Shown: in pieces, positions 6,472 through 9,027 of the stretch
How positions within the stretch are numbered: the stretch's first letter is position 1
Layout: every line of letters starts with the position of its first letter
Assembly (NCBI GenBank): GCA_945889575.1
Contig: CAMDBY010000065.1
Span: 1-9,027 of the forward strand
Length of the DNA: 9,027 nt
DNA from: Bifidobacterium breve
GTDB lineage: Bacteria > Actinomycetota > Acidimicrobiia > Acidimicrobiales > Ilumatobacteraceae
Direction of reading: 5' to 3'
Notes under the pieces: model-generated
Database searches by the model: none
The model's input: the letters and a program-made list of their open reading frames with translations, nothing else
What the model was told of the DNA's origin: nothing
Position numbers and translations under genes: made by a program

Positions 6472-6497
6472 AATTCCTCAGTGGTCAGTTCGGAATT
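6472..6497 (+). promoter_or_regulatory. Inverted repeat in the divergent region, candidate operator
   Basis: AATTCC and GGAATT are perfect 6-base arms 14 bases apart. One more CC/GG pair matches if a single base is bulged. The element lies between the two divergent candidate promoters and upstream of both -10 boxes, covering the expected -35 area of the DUF4395 gene. A regulatory role is inferred from position only. Confidence 0.22.
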
Positions 6498-6503
6498 AGG
6501 CCA

Positions 6504-6509
6504 TAGCGT
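6504..6509 (+). promoter_or_regulatory. Candidate -10 box of a leaderless promoter for the DUF4395 gene
   Basis: TAGCGT fits TAnnnT and is followed by 6 bases and then the ATG at 6516. This is the same arrangement as at aguB and the amidase gene. No -35 hexamer is recognisable. Confidence 0.38.
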
Positions 6510-6515
6510 GGGCTC

Positions 6516-7007
6516 ATGGCAAAAGTATTTGGGTTTCCCAATCCAGTGAACGAAACATCGGCCCGCATTGTGGCCACAGGCGCGGTTCTGATGAGCGTCC
6601 TGTTTGTCGTTACTGGAAACCCGTGGGTGCTTGTGCCGCTGACATACGGGTTTATTGCTCGAGTCCTTACAGGCCCCCTTCTCAGCCCGCTTGGTCGAAT
6701 TGCCACCGAAGTCATCACGCCGCGATTGAAGCGCGATCATGTACTAGTTGCTGGACCACCCAAACGTTTTGCTCAAGGAATCGGTGCAGCGTTTTCAATC
6801 GCCGGATCAGTGTTGTGGATTTTTGATCTGCACACTGCCTCACGTGTTGTAGTTGCCATGTTGGCTGGCGCGGCATCGCTTGAAGCGTTCGTTGGCTTCT
6901 GCTTGGGATGTGCAATCTTTTCTCGTCTCATGCGATGGGGTGTCATTCCTCAATCAGTCTGTGAAGACTGCAATGACATCAACGCGCGACTGAACGCCGC
7001 ACGGTAA
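6516..7007 (+). CDS. DUF4395 family membrane protein
   Basis: This 163-residue protein matches the DUF4395 family. The conserved stretches FPNPVNE at 7-13, PLTYGFIARVLTGP at 41-54, LSPLG at 56-60 and GPPKRFAQGIG at 80-90 are present, and the C-terminus carries two cysteine pairs: C129/C132 in FCLGC and C149/C152 in VCEDCND. About four hydrophobic segments (near 16-34, 36-52, 88-104 and 110-128) indicate a small inner-membrane protein. The function is unknown. From general knowledge, relatives in other actinobacteria can lie beside thioredoxin-like or sulfurtransferase genes, so a redox or sulfur role for the CxxC pairs is possible, but no such partner is visible here. Its 3' end overlaps the end of mftF on the opposite strand by 29 bases. 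Confidence 0.85.
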   Translation: MAKVFGFPNPVNETSARIVATGAVLMSVLFVVTGNPWVLVPLTYGFIARVLTGPLLSPLGRIATEVITPRLKRDHVLVAGPPKRFAQGIGAAFSIAGSVLWIFDLHTASRVVVAMLAGAASLEAFVGFCLGCAIFSRLMRWGVIPQSVCEDCNDINARLNAAR

Positions 7008-8346
7008 TCACCGGCAACAAACACCGCAATGAACGTGTGCGTACCGCGCCCACCCACACTCCAGTTCCGTATGCCACATCTTCAAGAATGCGCACGATGA
7101 AATAACGAACGGGGTGCCTTGGCTTTTTGCGCAGAATACCGACAATCGGCGGAACAAGGGCACTGAACGTAATCATGACACCGGGACGAGGTGATACGAA
7201 CGATGCAAGAAAAAACAACGGTAACCATGCCCGCATGATGGCACGTGCAAGTAGTCGGGTGGTGCTGGTCAGTCCTTTCCAGGCAAGTCGGCTGCGTGTT
7301 CCAATGGGAATCGAAGTTGAACGGAGGGAAACCACAAAATACGCGACCGTTGGCACCACGAGAATCAATGCAAAATAGATGTAACCCATCAAAACAGTTG
7401 TTGCTGCGGTCAAGAGCAATGCATGAGCACGTAACGGTGAGGCTGCGCGCGGGTGACGTTTATCTAGCAATGCAGCGCTGGTGCCGTAGTCATAACGCTG
7501 TTTGAGCATTTTTCGCATTGATGAACGTGGTCTGTGGGGGCATTCAATCGACGGCACGTAACGGCAATCAATTCCGTTCTCGATTAGCCGCCATATCAGA
7601 TCAACATCTTCGCCGATACGAATGGAATCATCAAACCCACCGACTGTACGGAGTGACTGCACATCGCACACCAGCACAGCTGCGGGAAGATACGACACGC
7701 GAGACATTGGACGAACAACAGCAGGCACTGAGCCGAGATCGAGGGGTGAATGGTGAGACTCAAACCCGCCCGTGAATGTTCCGTCGTTAACGCACGTAAT
7801 GCGAGGGGCAACGGCGCCAACGTGAGAGTCGACGACATATGCAGCAAGTGTGGCGATCTGGGTTGATGTCACCATGACGTCAGTATCAACGCAAGCCACA
7901 ACTGTCGTTGTGACGGCAGCGATGCCGGTATTACGCGCAGCCGCAGGTCCTTTGTTTATGTCGTGCCTAACAACTCGAGCACCGGTGATGTCTATGGGGT
8001 GGGGCGACGCATCATCAACGATGATGATGGTGAGGCCAACGAGTGATGCCACAAGTTCCTGAAGATGGACATGTGATTCTGCGTTGGAGATAAATGCAGG
8101 AATCACAACGGTGATATCAGTGAGTGCCGAAGGACTGTCCGGAACAGGGTGAACTGCACCAGTAGCCAACAAGCGATCAGTTAATTGTGCATGGTTCTGC
8201 GGTAACTCGGAATTGGTCTCAATGGCATCCAATATTTTTGACCCTGCATCAGTGACGCCGAAGTAGGTAAGTGGAGAACCAGCGAGTACCCCATTTCCAT
8301 TTTTAGAACGAAACCATTGATCGTCGGGGAGAAGCCGAATCGTCAT
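6979..8346 (-). CDS. mftF: Mycofactocin system glycosyltransferase MftF
   Basis: MftF attaches beta-1,4-linked glucose units to premycofactocin, giving the oligoglycosylated redox cofactor. Residues 1-70 form the N-terminal region typical of MftF (NGNGVLAGSPL, then VTDAG). The GT2 domain spans about 77-305, with IIIVDDASP at 107-115, the NKGPAAARNTG motif at 131-141, the metal-binding DTD at 154-156, GEDVDL at 245-250 and QRYDYGTSAA at 283-292. Two hydrophobic regions, near 307-341 and 372-404, suggest membrane attachment. The 455 residues are close to the family's usual 460-480. The ATG overlaps the mftE stop as ATGA, so translation is probably coupled. It is the last gene of the operon; the 3' end overlaps the DUF4395 gene tail to tail. 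Confidence in MftF over a generic GT2 enzyme is high because of the N-terminal region and the mftE neighbour. Confidence 0.93.
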   Translation of the reverse strand: MTIRLLPDDQWFRSKNGNGVLAGSPLTYFGVTDAGSKILDAIETNSELPQNHAQLTDRLLATGAVHPVPDSPSALTDITVVIPAFISNAESHVHLQELVASLVGLTIIIVDDASPHPIDITGARVVRHDINKGPAAARNTGIAAVTTTVVACVDTDVMVTSTQIATLAAYVVDSHVGAVAPRITCVNDGTFTGGFESHHSPLDLGSVPAVVRPMSRVSYLPAAVLVCDVQSLRTVGGFDDSIRIGEDVDLIWRLIENGIDCRYVPSIECPHRPRSSMRKMLKQRYDYGTSAALLDKRHPRAASPLRAHALLLTAATTVLMGYIYFALILVVPTVAYFVVSLRSTSIPIGTRSRLAWKGLTSTTRLLARAIMRAWLPLFFLASFVSPRPGVMITFSALVPPIVGILRKKPRHPVRYFIVRILEDVAYGTGVWVGAVRTRSLRCLLPVITVRRSVAR

Positions 8347-9026
8347 TGTGAATCACTTAGCCAGTTACTGGAAAGTGTTGCAAAATGGGCAATAAGACTT
8401 GATGAATACAAATTCATTACTGCAATGCCATGTTCGCTGGTAGCAGTGGTTGGATCACCGAGAACACCATTGGCGGATACGCCAGCAACACCACTGGTGC
8501 GCATCTGCGCCACAAGACCAGACGCATCTCCGACAGTTCCACGTTCAATCCGATCAGTCTGAACTTTGCCTGGAGCAACATAAAGCATTACTGAAGTTTC
8601 CGTGTGTCCTGCGTGCATATCGGATCCGTCATAGGAGGGCAGAGACCAGATTGAGTGCCTGATTTTTTCGTACGTCAACGCTGAACTAATGCGCGCAAGT
8701 GCGTCTGCATTCCCACCGTGTCCGTTCACTATGCAAACGCCGAGCGACCATGAAGCTGATCGACAAATTGCAACGACGGACTGCACCAATGCCTCAGTTC
8801 CCATACTGAGCGTGCCGGGAAATCCAACGTGTTCATCGCTAGCCGAAATTGCAATAGTTGGCGCAATAGCAAAAGCGTCCTCATCAACCTGCGTGTCGCG
8901 CAACGCATGTGTAACAACCGAATCAATAATGATGGTGTCGGTATCAAACGGCAAATGCGGTCCGTGTTGTTCCCATGCACCAAGGGGCAACAATAAAATC
9001 TTTGATTTTGGACTTGTGGTCTTCAT
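8343..9026 (-). CDS. mftE: Mycofactocin peptidase MftE (creatininase family)
   Basis: MftE is the metal-dependent peptidase that releases the C-terminal Val-Tyr-derived dipeptide (AHDP) from the MftC-modified MftA peptide. It has the creatininase-family metal site: E19, H21 and D30 in EQHGPHLPFDTDT, SDEHVGFPGTLS at 63-74, NGHGGN at 101-106, and E143 in DMHAGHTETS. The 227 residues counted from ATG at 9026 fit the family. Only one base of upstream sequence is visible, so the true start may lie outside the window; other members often have a slightly longer N-terminus. The TGA stop overlaps the mftF ATG. The mftE-mftF order is that of mycobacterial mft clusters, so mftA-D are expected immediately to the right. 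Assignment as MftE rather than creatinine amidohydrolase rests mainly on its coupling to mftF. Confidence 0.9.
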   Translation of the reverse strand: MKTTSPKSKILLLPLGAWEQHGPHLPFDTDTIIIDSVVTHALRDTQVDEDAFAIAPTIAISASDEHVGFPGTLSMGTEALVQSVVAICRSASWSLGVCIVNGHGGNADALARISSALTYEKIRHSIWSLPSYDGSDMHAGHTETSVMLYVAPGKVQTDRIERGTVGDASGLVAQMRTSGVAGVSANGVLGDPTTATSEHGIAVMNLYSSSLIAHFATLSSNWLSDSQ

Positions 9027-9027
9027 G

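Noticed and set aside
5974..6549. Open frame of 191 codons on the plus strand
   Set aside because: It is antisense to the racemase-like gene and runs over the DUF4395 start in another frame. The translation has low-complexity, non-family character, while both overlapping genes have clear family motifs.
8343..9026. Creatinine amidohydrolase or FAPy deformylase instead of MftE
   Set aside because: The family is the same, but the ATGA coupling to a clear MftF makes MftE much more likely.

Overview
The window looks like a chromosomal segment from an actinobacterium. An aquatic, moderate-GC member of the class Acidimicrobiia is my best guess. The reasons are the two mycofactocin genes, a DUF4395 protein of actinobacterial type, base composition near half GC by eye, tight gene packing, and start codons that lack Shine-Dalgarno sequences but sit just downstream of TAnnnT boxes. 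The taxon is an inference; there is no rRNA or other marker gene to settle it.

Left part (1-3816): an amidase-signature hydrolase (cut by the window start) and a large regulator made of two complete TetR-type repressors in tandem lie on the minus strand. Divergent from the regulator, across 46-52 bases, is the two-gene putrescine pathway aguB-aguA: N-carbamoylputrescine amidase, then agmatine deiminase. Together these convert agmatine to putrescine, CO2 and two ammonia. A TetR repressor beside aguBA recalls Pseudomonas AguR, so the tandem regulator probably controls this operon.

Middle part (3813-6447): uracil-DNA glycosylase (ung, minus) meets aguA tail to tail with overlapping stop codons. 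Divergent from it is a ROK-family sugar kinase with NanK-like zinc-motif spelling. Facing the kinase is a minus-strand alanine-racemase-like PLP protein that keeps the PLP lysine but appears to have lost the second catalytic base.

Right part (6516-9027): a small DUF4395 membrane protein with two CxxC pairs runs into the end of a minus-strand mycofactocin operon. mftE (peptidase) and mftF (glycosyltransferase) overlap by ATGA. The precursor, its chaperone and the radical SAM enzyme (mftA-C) and mftD would be expected just beyond the right edge.

No RNA genes, insertion sequences, CRISPR arrays or convincing terminators were seen, and no gene-free stretch exceeds about 85 bases. The most unusual items are the tandem TetR regulator, the racemase-like protein without the catalytic tyrosine, and a recurrent TAnnnT box 6-9 bases upstream of start codons that argues for widespread leaderless transcription.
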